From Saccharopolyspora phatthalungensis (GTDB lineage: Bacteria > Actinomycetota > Actinomycetes > Mycobacteriales > Pseudonocardiaceae), in contig NZ_JACHIW010000001.1 in the NCBI RefSeq assembly GCF_014203395.1, positions 4,757,501-4,821,500 on the forward strand: a stretch of DNA of 64,000 nucleotides, in the 5' to 3' direction. The notes below the pieces were generated by a model. It searched no databases and was not told where the DNA came from. It saw only the letters and a program-made list of their open reading frames with translations. The position numbers were made by a program, and so were the translations under genes. Below, piece after piece: positions 1 through 7,969 of the stretch (position 1 is its first letter; each line of letters opens with the position of its first letter).

Positions 1-330
1 AAAGTGCTGCCGATCCCCAAGACGCGGGCGGAGCGATACCCGGAAGTTGCGGCGTTGCTGGAGCAAGGTCTGGAGAACAAGCAGTACACCTTCGACCTCG
101 ACCACCTTTCCGAGGCGGGCAAGATTTTCCGGGAGGCGTCGCCCTCGGATGATGATGGCACGCTGACCACGGCACAGGCTCCGGAAGGCGTTCCCATCGA
201 GATCGCCGACCCTCGTCCCGAGGAGTTCGCCCCGGGCCTTGATCCCGCGCTGCTCGAGCTTGTGCAGGCCACGGCGGAACAGGAACTCGCTGAGGCCGAC
301 GAGCCGTGGCGCTACGGGCCCACCAGCTAG
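1..330 (+). CDS. C-terminal tail of a probable manganese catalase family protein (partial)
   Basis: The frame is open from the window edge, so the gene starts upstream and only about 109 residues are visible. The pattern 'LPIPKT...YTFDLDHLSEAGKIF...EGVPIEIADPRPEEFAPG' resembles the C-terminal tail after the di-manganese four-helix bundle in actinobacterial manganese catalases, which detoxify hydrogen peroxide. No metal-binding residues fall within the window, so the assignment rests on tail resemblance recalled from the family. It fits the neighbourhood, since a hemerythrin follows. An unrelated acidic C-terminus cannot be excluded. The GTG at position 4 is probably an internal codon rather than the start. 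Confidence 0.5.
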   Translation, partial: KVLPIPKTRAERYPEVAALLEQGLENKQYTFDLDHLSEAGKIFREASPSDDDGTLTTAQAPEGVPIEIADPRPEEFAPGLDPALLELVQATAEQELAEADEPWRYGPTS

Positions 331-641
331 CCGGTATGACGCCGTAACCACCTCCAAGAACGACTGCCAACCGAAGCGCGCGCCGACCGGCTGGGCCGCA
401 TGGCCCCGAATGTCGGCGGGAAACACAGCGGGCAGGGTTGACGGCGCGCTAGTGCGGAGTCGGGGAGAAGAAACGCCAACCTCTGCGACGTAGGGCATAG
501 ATCAGCCGTACCAGACCGGCCTCGCTGTTGCTCTGGAGCGCAGCAGTGCCGCTATGGGCGGACCCTGAGGTTTAGCCGGTGTGAGAGCAGGAAATCGTTA
601 ATACGCGAGGGTCCTGAGCCGATTTCCTCGGAGGAAGCATC
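331..641. other. Intergenic stretch, no gene seen
   Basis: There is no reading frame with a ribosome binding site or recognisable protein. It holds the end of the upstream gene's transcript and the promoter region of the hemerythrin gene. A purine-rich GGAGGA lies just before the ATG at 642. No clear hairpin terminator was found by eye. Confidence 0.4.
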
Positions 642-1211
642 ATGTCACCCGAAACACGGCAGCGTGGCGACCTGATCGACGAACTGGTCACCGACCACCG
701 CGAGGTCGAGCAGGCGTTTGCGGACTACGAACGTGGCGGCCTGTCCGATGAGCAACGTCGCAGCTTGGTCGATCACATCATCACCGAGCTCGTACGCCAT
801 TCCGTCGCAGAGGAGCAGTACCTCTACCCTGCCGCGCGGCAAACTCTGCCCGACGGCGCCGAACTCGCCGACCATGAGATCGCCGAACACGCAGAGGCCG
901 AGGAGTTGATGAAGCGCCTGGAGGGGCTGAACCCCACGGACGCGGATTTCGACCACCTGACGCGGCAGTTGATCGACGAGGTCCGCCATCACGTCGAGGA
1001 GGAAGAACGCGATCTGTTCCCACGTCTAAAGCAGGCGTGTACGCGGGAACAGCTAGATGAGCTGGGCGACAAGATAACGTCAGCGAAGAAGGTCGCACCC
1101 ACCCGTCCGCACCCCTCCGCGCCAGATCGTCCGCCAGCCAATATGCTGCTTGACCCTGGAGTAGGTTTGATCGACCGAATGCGGGACGCCCTTTCCCATC
1201 GCGGTCGATGA
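642..1211 (+). CDS. Hemerythrin (HHE) domain-containing protein
   Basis: This 189-residue protein has an N-terminal HHE cation-binding helical bundle: 'DHREVEQAF' near residue 18, 'HSVAEEQYLYP' near 53, 'DHEIAEHAEAEELM' near 76 and 'VRHHVEEEERDLFP' near 112. The spaced His/Glu residues are those that bind a non-haem diiron site in hemerythrin-like proteins, which sense or buffer oxygen, nitric oxide or iron in the cytoplasm. The last 50 residues are proline-rich and probably disordered. The start is well placed after a GGAGGA site. The neighbours (probable catalase tail, GreA-like factor) suggest a general stress setting. The biological role is inferred from family only. Confidence 0.9.
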   Translation: MSPETRQRGDLIDELVTDHREVEQAFADYERGGLSDEQRRSLVDHIITELVRHSVAEEQYLYPAARQTLPDGAELADHEIAEHAEAEELMKRLEGLNPTDADFDHLTRQLIDEVRHHVEEEERDLFPRLKQACTREQLDELGDKITSAKKVAPTRPHPSAPDRPPANMLLDPGVGLIDRMRDALSHRGR

Positions 1212-1459
1212 CGTCGAAGGACGTAGACACCGGGATACGTTCCTCGGTGCGCGGGCTCAGCGATCGGCAGAGAGTGGCGATAGACACCTTGCTCACGCCG
1301 GATGTGTTGCCCAGGACGATTCCAAGGCAGTTTGATGAGATGACCGCTGCCACTGGTATTTGGCATTGCAGGGGAGCGGGAACGGCTCGAATGCGTCCTT
1401 GCCAGCAACGTCGGCTCTGGGCAGTCCGCCTGCGGGAACGCCTGTGAGGAGTGGTTGGC

Positions 1460-1945
1460 GTGAATGAGTCGCACATGGTGTGGCTGACTCGGGAGGCTTA
1501 TGAGCGGCTGCAATGCGAGCTGCACGAGCTGCTCGCGCACCGCCCGATCATCGCCGCGGAGATCGACGCGCGTCGGCAGGAAGGCGATCTCCGGGAAAAC
1601 GACGCTTACCGTGCGGTCAGGGAGGAACAGGGCAATGAGGAAGCCCGGATCCGGCAGCTGCAACAGCTGTTGCGGGACGCGAAGGTCGAGGAGCGTCCGA
1701 CGGCTGGTGGTGTCGTCGAGCCGGGGATGGTCATCACGGTGCGCTACGAGGACAACGACACTGAAACGTTTCTTCTGGCGACGCGAGCGGCGGGCATGCA
1801 CGGCGACCTGGAGGTCTACTCACCGGAGTCGCCGCTCGGCCACTCGTTGCTGGGAGCGCGGAAAGGGGAGACTCGGGAGTATGAGCTTCCCGACGGGCGC
1901 AGCATGCGGGTGAAACTGGTCGATGCGGTGCCCTACCAAGCCTGA
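1460..1945 (+). CDS. GreA/GreB-family transcription factor
   Basis: A 161-residue GreA-like protein. The N-terminal antiparallel coiled coil (residues 1-75) carries the acidic tip 'EGDLRENDAY', which in GreA enters the RNA polymerase secondary channel to stimulate cleavage of backtracked RNA. The C-terminal FKBP-like domain (about 80-160) includes 'SPLGHSLLGARKGE' and ends 'VKLVDAV'. I chose GTG at 1460 because GAGGAG lies 8 bases upstream; the frame is also open back to 1451. Such solitary paralogues beside stress genes differ from the housekeeping greA, so it may be a specialised polymerase-channel regulator. That role is inference. Confidence 0.85.
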   Translation: MNESHMVWLTREAYERLQCELHELLAHRPIIAAEIDARRQEGDLRENDAYRAVREEQGNEEARIRQLQQLLRDAKVEERPTAGGVVEPGMVITVRYEDNDTETFLLATRAAGMHGDLEVYSPESPLGHSLLGARKGETREYELPDGRSMRVKLVDAVPYQA

Positions 1946-2213
1946 TCCGTTCGACCCGGTGCGCCGTTCGCGTCGGTTGTTTCAATGGACCAGACCATGG
2001 CACCGATCGTGATAGCCACCGCCACTGCTTCCGGTCGACGCTGACGAGACATTGGCCGCACCAACGAGCCGCAAGAGTTCGGTGGAGTGCATTTCGGCAA
2101 CCCGGCTCGATCGGTGGCGGCGCTCGACCGAATCGCTCGTTATGCGGCGGGTAAGCGCGGACATCGCCAGTCGGAGGACAGCAGACGGTTGATCGTCATC
2201 GCTTCACATGGCG

Positions 2214-3227
2214 CTAACACGGTTCCTGGTCGTGGCGCGCCAGAAGCGAGCTCTGGTTGTGGGCCCATCGGTCGAGCAGCAGTGCTTCGAGTTTGGCGGC
2301 CAGGTGGGTGCTGGCGCGGATGCCGAATACGACGTCGGTCGCGAGTTCTGGCTCGGCCTTCAGCAAGGGCGCAAGGACACCCCGTCTGACCAGTTGTTCG
2401 TGGACCGCGTCGGCTTCGATGTGCTCGGCGTAGAACTCCGTTGCCTCCGGGCTGCAGCCCAGCCGTCGCATCGCCTGGACGAGGCGATCAGAGCCAGGAG
2501 AGGAGGTGAGCTCGACTGTGGCGAACTGGCCCAGCAAGGCGCCCCTCAGATCGCGGTGTAGTCCGCACATCGACATCAGATTGACTTCGGCGAGTGTTTC
2601 GGCCGGCACGGAATCGAGGTAGGCGCCGTAGCGGTCCTCCATGCCGAGGGCCCGCATCATCCTGGAAAAGAGGTGGGAGTGCATGCGCTCGGGGGCGCCA
2701 GCACCGTATTCGTCATGTTCAATGGTGACCAAGGCGGCCTTGGCCGCTCCGGAGAGCCGGGGAATTACCCAGGCTTGGGGGTCGGCTTCCTTGAGGTGGT
2801 ACAGCGACCGGTGTGCTACGTACTCGCGTAGCTGCCACAGCTGCCCGTCACGACGGAGGCAGTGCGTGATGCCCCAGGCATCGGCGAGAAGGCTTCGCAG
2901 TTCGGCTTCCACGTCATCGCCTGCGGGGACATCCGCACGCAGCGCGGCGAGAAATATCCGCTCCAGCTCTTGGCGGAGCGCCAACAGCGTGGGGTTCCAT
3001 TCCAATTCGGGGTCGACACCGCGAAAGCCGCGGTAGTGCAGCTCGTAAAGGCAGTAGAGGGCGAGCTGCAGGTCTTGACCGTAGGCTTCGATGTCGTACT
3101 GGGGCAGTGCCGGAGCGAGCCTGCCGCGAAGGGCTTCGAGAACTTCGGCTGATAGGGGGCCACGGGCGCCGGGCAGTTCTGGGGTCTCAGCGCCGCTGAT
3201 CGGTTTCGGTCTGGTCTTGGTGGTCAT
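2214..3227 (-). CDS. Iron-containing redox enzyme, haem-oxygenase-like (HDO) fold
   Basis: A 337-residue all-helical protein of the 'iron-containing redox enzyme' family (Haem_oxygenas_2). Visible signatures are 'YELHYRGF' (about 61-68), 'HRSLYHLKEADPQAWVIPRL' (139-158), 'IEHDEYGAGAPERMHSHLF' (169-187) and 'VNLMSMCGLHRDLRG' (215-229). The Glu/His pattern matches proteins that assemble a labile diiron site and oxidise amino acids or fatty acids. GGAGGGAG precedes the ATG by 5 bases. The 5' end overlaps the CDGSH gene by 41 bases, so the two are tightly coupled. The substrate is unknown. The adjacent EgtD-like and amide-ligase genes suggest a small-molecule pathway (inference). Confidence 0.85.
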   Translation of the reverse strand: MTTKTRPKPISGAETPELPGARGPLSAEVLEALRGRLAPALPQYDIEAYGQDLQLALYCLYELHYRGFRGVDPELEWNPTLLALRQELERIFLAALRADVPAGDDVEAELRSLLADAWGITHCLRRDGQLWQLREYVAHRSLYHLKEADPQAWVIPRLSGAAKAALVTIEHDEYGAGAPERMHSHLFSRMMRALGMEDRYGAYLDSVPAETLAEVNLMSMCGLHRDLRGALLGQFATVELTSSPGSDRLVQAMRRLGCSPEATEFYAEHIEADAVHEQLVRRGVLAPLLKAEPELATDVVFGIRASTHLAAKLEALLLDRWAHNQSSLLARHDQEPC

Positions 3228-3435
3228 CGTGCTCCCTCCGGCGGCTTCGGGCGCAGCGGCGATGGCTGGTGTCGCACATCGGGTAGCGACGACTCCGCCG
3301 GCATGTGCACAGAGCCGTGACCGCGCGTTCGCAGCGCACGCGCCGTCCGTCTGGTGTGAACAGTTCGACCGGGCCGTGGATGAGAACAGGTCCCTCCCCG
3401 GTGATCTCGACCCGTGTGGGGAAGCGGTCAGCCAC
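3187..3435 (-). CDS. CDGSH iron-sulfur domain protein
   Basis: An 82-residue protein with the complete CDGSH motif 'CTCRRSRRYPMCDTSH'. Cys43, Cys45, Cys54 and His58 give the 3-Cys/1-His ligand set that holds a redox-active, pH-labile [2Fe-2S] cluster. Bacterial members are electron-transfer or Fe-S donor proteins. The arginine-rich last 23 residues are encoded in the overlap with the haem-oxygenase-like gene. The start overlaps the end of the methyltransferase gene by 8 bases. The arrangement suggests it delivers electrons or iron to the HDO-fold partner. That role is inference; the fold assignment is firm. Confidence 0.9.
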   Translation of the reverse strand: MADRFPTRVEITGEGPVLIHGPVELFTPDGRRVRCERAVTALCTCRRSRRYPMCDTSHRRCARSRRREHDDHQDQTETDQRR

Positions 3436-4081
3436 GGTAGGCCTCCACGACGACGATTTCCTCTTCTCGGCGGCCGGGCTCCAACAGGCCGCGATCTTCG
3501 AGGAGCGCGGCGCGGGCTCGCATTACCGGACCGAACGGCACGATCGATCGCGCCACAACTTGTGCTCGCAGGCCAACTTCCGCCAGGCGCGCCGCGGTCG
3601 CGTTCTCATTGCACACCTCGGATTGCACGATCAAGGCCATTCCGCCGCTGGTGAGTGCCTGAGCAGACCCCGCGCAGATTCGGTCGAGTATCTGCCTGCC
3701 GTCGACCCCGGCGTCCCAGCAGCGGGCGAGCCGGTGGCGGGGGAGCGTCGAAGTGGATGCGGGCACGTAGGGCGGGTTTGCCAGCAGAAGATCGAACTGC
3801 TTACCCTGCACGGGTTCGAAAAGGTCACCGCGGCGAACGTGGACCGAGATTCGGTGCGCCCGGGCGTTGAGCCAAGTCGCGGCGATAGATCGCAGGGACA
3901 GGTCGACTGCCGTGACCGATGCGGCTCCGGCGCGTGCTGCCTCCAGGGCGAGTGCGCCCGTTCCGCAGCCAACGTCCAGGACACGCCGTCCCTGTGCGTA
4001 GCGTCCTCGGCGCATGACATCTGCCAACAACGAAGTGTCGTTGGCTACCCGATATACCCCGGGAGGTCGCACGAGGAGCAC
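3428..4081 (-). CDS. HemK2/MTQ2-like class I methyltransferase
   Basis: A 217-residue SAM-dependent methyltransferase. Motif I 'LDVGCGTGALALEAA' lies at about residues 35-49, the acidic end of beta-2 at 'TAVDLS', and the catalytic 'NPPY' at 102-105. NPPY is typical of enzymes that methylate planar amide or amine nitrogens, such as glutamine N5 in release factors (PrmC, MTQ2). It is shorter than PrmC and lacks its N-terminal helical domain. Here it is the second gene of a tightly overlapping minus-strand block, so a small-molecule or dedicated protein substrate is possible. Confidence 0.8.
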   Translation of the reverse strand: MLLVRPPGVYRVANDTSLLADVMRRGRYAQGRRVLDVGCGTGALALEAARAGAASVTAVDLSLRSIAATWLNARAHRISVHVRRGDLFEPVQGKQFDLLLANPPYVPASTSTLPRHRLARCWDAGVDGRQILDRICAGSAQALTSGGMALIVQSEVCNENATAARLAEVGLRAQVVARSIVPFGPVMRARAALLEDRGLLEPGRREEEIVVVEAYRG

Positions 4082-4144
4082 TCCTGCCTGATACCCCTCC
4101 CGTTAAGGGTGAAACATCGCGCGTCCGGTACCTCGCGGCGAAAT

Positions 4145-5185
4145 TCAGCGGCGGTGGAATAGGAAGAGGCCGTACTGCCAGCGCTGGTCTATCCAGTGCG
4201 TGTGGTGGACGAGGCCGAAGTGGCGCATGTCGTCGATGAAGCGTGCCGGGTCGAACTTCGCGGAAAACCCGACGTTGATCGAATCGCCAACCCGGAACTT
4301 CAGCTCCACTCCCAGCGCGTGCAGTTTCGCCCCATGATCCGTCGCGGCGTAGAGATGCCCCTCCACCGTGCGGGTGTGTTCGTTGTAGTGGGCCCGTGCC
4401 TGGAAGCGGTCGAGCACGAAATCGCCGTCGAAGCACCGATTGAGGTGTGCCAGGTGGTTGAGCCGGAAGCGCACGAACGCGGAATGGCCCGGCGGATCGT
4501 TGTAGCACGGTTCGAGGATGTGGGCCGGTTTGATCAGGTCAGCCGAAACCAGGAAGCGGTCCCCGGATGCGAGTGTGCGGGTGATCTCGGCGAGCAGGGA
4601 GTGACGTTCGGTGGGGGTCGTGTTCCCCAGCGTGCTTCCCAGCAGCATCATCGTGACCGGGGCTGACCGTTCTACGCGGATCCATCGAAGCCCCGCTTCG
4701 TACCGGCCCCACAACCCTCGCACGGTCACGTCGCGGCAGTCAGCGGCGAGCAAGTCCGCACTGGAAATGAGCATTTCACGACTGACGTCGATGGGCAGGA
4801 ACGTCGTCCGACGCCGGGCGGCGCACGCGGCGAGGAGACCACGTGTCTTCTTGGCGCTGCCGCTGCCTAGCTCCACGACCCACGGTGTTCCAAGCTCGTC
4901 CGCGATCGCGTCAACATGACGCTGTAACAAGCCGTCCTCCACGCGGGTCAGGTAGTAGTCCGGTAGCTTGGTGATCTCCTCGAAGAGCTCCGAACCGAGC
5001 GCGTCGTAGCCGAAGTGCGGCGGAATTCGAGGCGGTGACTCGCGCAAACAGTTCACGAGTGCCTCGCTATCGGTCCAGAAACCGGTGTCACCATCTACGG
5101 ATTCGATCCGAGTGCGGCCTTCCAACTGGTTCACCAACGTTCGTTGCTGGGCGTCTTGGAACTCGCAGCTCGCATGGTTCGCCAA
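4145..5185 (-). CDS. EgtD-like L-histidine N-alpha-methyltransferase family protein
   Basis: A 346-residue protein with the EgtD-family hallmark 'IPPHFGYDALGSELFEEITKLPDYYLTRVE' spanning about residues 54-83, the SAM-binding 'VVELGSGSAKKTR' near 103-115 and 'LLGSTLGNTTPTE' near 181-193. EgtD trimethylates histidine to hercynine, the first step of ergothioneine synthesis. The usual EgtB, EgtC and EgtE partners are absent here, and the gene heads a minus-strand block with an NPPY methyltransferase, a CDGSH protein and an HDO-fold enzyme. The substrate may therefore be histidine or another alpha-amino acid. The family assignment is firm; hercynine production is not shown. Confidence 0.8.
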   Translation of the reverse strand: MANHASCEFQDAQQRTLVNQLEGRTRIESVDGDTGFWTDSEALVNCLRESPPRIPPHFGYDALGSELFEEITKLPDYYLTRVEDGLLQRHVDAIADELGTPWVVELGSGSAKKTRGLLAACAARRRTTFLPIDVSREMLISSADLLAADCRDVTVRGLWGRYEAGLRWIRVERSAPVTMMLLGSTLGNTTPTERHSLLAEITRTLASGDRFLVSADLIKPAHILEPCYNDPPGHSAFVRFRLNHLAHLNRCFDGDFVLDRFQARAHYNEHTRTVEGHLYAATDHGAKLHALGVELKFRVGDSINVGFSAKFDPARFIDDMRHFGLVHHTHWIDQRWQYGLFLFHRR

Positions 5186-5853
5186 GACTGTGGTTTTTGA
5201 GGCTCTTCTGGCCGGCTACCACGTCCTAACCGACGCTCCCTGTTGACTGTGCGGCAGTACAGGTGGTCGGCTCGGCGCTCATTGCATCTTCTATCAGAGT
5301 CATATACCGCGTGCTACCCGAAAGACCCACCGAAAACACCTGATCCGCAATAGTGCTGGAGCGCACTCGAGGTGGCTCGCGAAGGCCCGTTCCGCAGAGC
5401 CGGTGACTGCGTCCGCCGGACTTGGGCCGAGGTCGGGCTGGTGTTGTTGCAGGCCATCGAGCAGGTCGGCGAGCTCGCCCGGGAGCAGTCAGCCGGCGTC
5501 GATGTCAGTTGCCCAGAATCCGCTTCCAGCGCTGCGGAAACGGCGCTGCGCGATCGGCCAAGTCTTTACCACGATCTCCACCGCGACCTCGGACCGCTTG
5601 GTCCCCTGCTGCCGCAGGATGGCCAGTGGTGATCACCGCCGACAGCGAGCGGTGAGCCGCCAACGCCGGTGGCCGCGAGTGGTAGCTGAACCAGGACGAC
5701 GACGCTCCGCTCAGGTGGGTGAGCCCGCCAGGGTGTGGCCGATTGCCAGGGTTGAACTCGTCGGCAGGCGGGTATGGCAGCGGCGATGGCCCGTTCGGCG
5801 CACGCACCGATGCTATTGAACGTGGCCTGCTACCCGGACAGCCGGACACGGAA
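5186..5853. other. Divergent intergenic region
   Basis: This 668-base stretch separates the minus-strand EgtD-like block from the plus-strand YbdK-like gene, so promoters for both are expected here. An AT-richer patch lies around 5285-5350. A frame at 5372-5632 (86 codons) has no recognisable homology and no convincing ribosome binding site, so I do not call it. The long 5' extension of the YbdK frame (from 5719) is judged non-coding. Confidence 0.4.
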
Positions 5854-7002
5854 ATGATTGGGTCAGGCGATCGGCGCCGAGGCGGGCGGTCCTCCCTCCC
5901 CACTCTGGGAGTAGAGGAGGAGTTCCTGCTCGTGGACCCGGAGACTTCGAAACCTGCGGGCAACGGGTTGGCTGTCTCGCGCATTCGGCACGGCGACGAC
6001 GATGGCGAGGTACACCCCGAGTTGGCCCCCGCTCAGATCGAGGCGGCGACTTCAGTGTGTCGTGATCTGGATGAACTGCGCCAGTCGTTGACGCACCTGC
6101 GGACAGAGCTCGCGGCCGCTGCCGCTAAGCGTGGCTGGCGACTGGCCGCCGTCGGGATGGCACCGACCGGACAGCTGGGGCCTCCGCCGGTCGCCGACAC
6201 TCCGCGATATCGGCGGATGTACGCCGAATACGGGTCGATCATTGAGGGGCAGGGGGTGTGCGGGTGTCACGTTCACGTGGGCACGCCCGATCTGGAGTCG
6301 ACACTGCGCGCGAGCAACCGGCTGCGCTCGTGGCTACCAGCCCTCCTGCTGATCACCACCAATTCGCCGTTCTACCGTGATGTCGACACCGGCTACGCGA
6401 GCTGGCGGTTGGCCCTTTGGTCGCGTTTGCCGACCGCACGCCCGCCTCCCCACATCACCTCGGTGTCGCATTACCGCCGCATTTTGGACTGTTTTCTGGC
6501 ATCCGGCATGGTGCTGGACCCCGCCATGCTCTACTGGTATGCGCGACCGTCGACGCACGCGCCGACGTTGGAGGTTCGGGTCGCCGACGCCGCCGCGACC
6601 GTAGACGAGGCCGTGCTGCTCGCCGGGCTCACACGTGGATTGGTCGCCGCCGCCCTTGTGCGGGATGACCTAGTGCGCTGGCCCGAGCACGTCGACGACC
6701 AGATGTTGTGGGCTGCCTGCTGGCGTGCCGCTCGGAGCGGAATCGAGGGAGATGCCCTCGACGTCACCACCGGTCGGCTGGTCCCCGCCTGGCAGCTCCT
6801 CGACGATCTCGTTGAACATCTGCGCCCGGTGCTGGAAGAGAACGGCGACGTCGAGTCGATCACGCAGTTGTTGCAGACCTTGCGGTTGCGCGGCAGTGCC
6901 GCGAGCCGTCAGCGCGCGGTTTATCGCCAGCGCGACGATATCAAGGAGGTCGTGGACTACGTCCTGGCCGAGACAATGCGGCACCTGAATGCTCAGTATT
7001 AA
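5854..7002 (+). CDS. YbdK-type carboxylate-amine ligase (glutamate-cysteine ligase 2 family)
   Basis: A 382-residue GCS2-family enzyme. It opens with the ATP/Mg-binding 'TLGVEEEFLLVD' (about residues 17-28) and contains 'VCGCHVHVG' and 'LEVRVADAAATVDEAV', both standard for YbdK. These enzymes use ATP to join an amino acid carboxylate to an amine. The frame is open back to 5719, but homologues begin a few residues before the GVEEEF motif, so the ATG at 5854 is preferred although its ribosome binding site is weak. It is divergent from the EgtD-like/HDO block and could act in the same small-molecule pathway (inference). Actinobacterial YbdK proteins are often true gamma-glutamylcysteine ligases, so that remains open. 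Confidence 0.82.
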   Translation: MIGSGDRRRGGRSSLPTLGVEEEFLLVDPETSKPAGNGLAVSRIRHGDDDGEVHPELAPAQIEAATSVCRDLDELRQSLTHLRTELAAAAAKRGWRLAAVGMAPTGQLGPPPVADTPRYRRMYAEYGSIIEGQGVCGCHVHVGTPDLESTLRASNRLRSWLPALLLITTNSPFYRDVDTGYASWRLALWSRLPTARPPPHITSVSHYRRILDCFLASGMVLDPAMLYWYARPSTHAPTLEVRVADAAATVDEAVLLAGLTRGLVAAALVRDDLVRWPEHVDDQMLWAACWRAARSGIEGDALDVTTGRLVPAWQLLDDLVEHLRPVLEENGDVESITQLLQTLRLRGSAASRQRAVYRQRDDIKEVVDYVLAETMRHLNAQY

Positions 7003-7005
7003 AGA

Positions 7006-7064
7006 GGCTGACCGTTGTCGCGGCAGAAGACAAGCCGGTAGCGGTTGCGCGGCATCGGTCAGCC
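7006..7064. terminator. Possible hairpin between convergent genes
   Basis: A 9-base perfect inverted repeat (GGCTGACCG at 7006-7014 and CGGTCAGCC at 7056-7064) lies directly after the YbdK stop, in the gap before the convergent TetR gene. The loop is long (41 bases) and there is no U-tract, so support is weak. Confidence 0.3.
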
Positions 7065-7146
7065 ATCGGCGTACTCGGTCGCCATCGAAGGGGCCGACGG
7101 CGAACGCGGAGCGCGCATGGTCGGTACGGGTTGCCGACGGGCCGCG

Positions 7147-7767
7147 TCAACGTCCGAGAGGTGCCCCCCACCCGGCCATCAGGTTGTCGATGGCAAGGCA
7201 CAGGACCTCTGGCGGAATTCCGTCGGAGATCTGGATGGACAGGCCATTGAGAAACCCGTGATACAGCTGAGCCAGGGCAGCAGGGTCCGAGCTCGACGGA
7301 AGCTCTCCGTCCTCGACCGCCCGCACGATCCGGGCGCGAATCGTCTCACCGATCTCGGCTCGGTGTCGCACCAGCAAGTTCCGCACTTCCTCGCCCGCGC
7401 TCGAGGCGTTGGCCGCTCCCATCACGATCAGGCAGCCCCGTGGTGAATCGAAACGCGTGAACAGGACGACGTGCTGCTTGAGCATCGCCTCGATGGCAGC
7501 TTTCGCCGTGCCGTGTTCCGACATCGCACGCGCCGTGAGTCCGCCCTCGATCTCGGTATACAGGCCCACCGCGCGTAGATAGAGCTGCTCCTTGCTGCCG
7601 AAAGCGCCATAGATGCTCGGGGAGTTGATGCCGGTCGCGCGGACCAGATCGGACATCGAGGTCGTGTCGAACCCCTTCTCCCAGAACAAATGCATGGCTC
7701 GTTCGAGCACCTCGTGCTCGTCGAAAGCACGCGGTCGACCAAGTCGCGACTTGCCCCCGTCCGGCAT
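7147..7767 (-). CDS. TetR/AcrR family transcriptional regulator
   Basis: A 206-residue regulator. The N-terminal helix-turn-helix (about residues 10-60) reads 'FDEHEVLERAMHLFWEKGFDTTSMSDLVRATGINSPSIYGAFGSKEQLY' across its span, a classic TetR domain, followed by a helical ligand-binding domain ending 'LAIDNLMAGWG'. The frame extends far upstream, but GAGGAGG lies 6 bases before the ATG at 7767, which fixes the start. It is divergent from the epoxide-hydrolase-like gene, and the shared spacer has AT-rich inverted repeats that are good operator candidates. It probably represses that hydrolase/aquaporin pair and itself. Confidence 0.9.
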   Translation of the reverse strand: MPDGGKSRLGRPRAFDEHEVLERAMHLFWEKGFDTTSMSDLVRATGINSPSIYGAFGSKEQLYLRAVGLYTEIEGGLTARAMSEHGTAKAAIEAMLKQHVVLFTRFDSPRGCLIVMGAANASSAGEEVRNLLVRHRAEIGETIRARIVRAVEDGELPSSSDPAALAQLYHGFLNGLSIQISDGIPPEVLCLAIDNLMAGWGAPLGR

Positions 7768-7845
7768 GAACATCCTCCTCGGCGCGGGCACGGCTGCTGC
7801 ATAGGTACCTGCGCCCACCAGCGTACTGAGTGCACCCCGCGAACG

Positions 7846-7879
7846 AACCTTTTTGTGCCACTCGACACAAAAATAGGTT
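7846..7879. promoter_or_regulatory. Palindromic operator candidate in the TetR/hydrolase divergent spacer
   Basis: TTTTTGTG (7850-7857) and CACAAAAA (7866-7873) form a perfect 8-base inverted repeat with an 8-base spacer, flanked by AACC (7846-7849) and GGTT (7876-7879). A second, looser AT-rich repeat (CTGTTTTTATAACGATCGAC, 7905-7924) lies nearer the hydrolase start. Size and position suit a TetR operator. Binding is inferred. Confidence 0.5.
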
Positions 7880-7969
7880 TCGACCTTGTGGGGGCACCCA
7901 TGCCCTGTTTTTATAACGATCGACAAAAAATTCGCGGTCTCCCATGACCGCCCACCCTTGGAGTAGTTG

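Noticed and set aside
781..1801. Long minus-strand frames opposite the hemerythrin and GreA-like genes
   Set aside because: Arginine-rich shadow translations of GC-rich coding DNA with no family resemblance.
4145..5185. Ergothioneine biosynthesis cluster
   Set aside because: Only the EgtD-like gene is present; EgtB, EgtC and EgtE homologues are not in the window.
5372..5632. 86-codon frame upstream of the YbdK gene
   Set aside because: No start signal and no family; codon pattern is not convincing.
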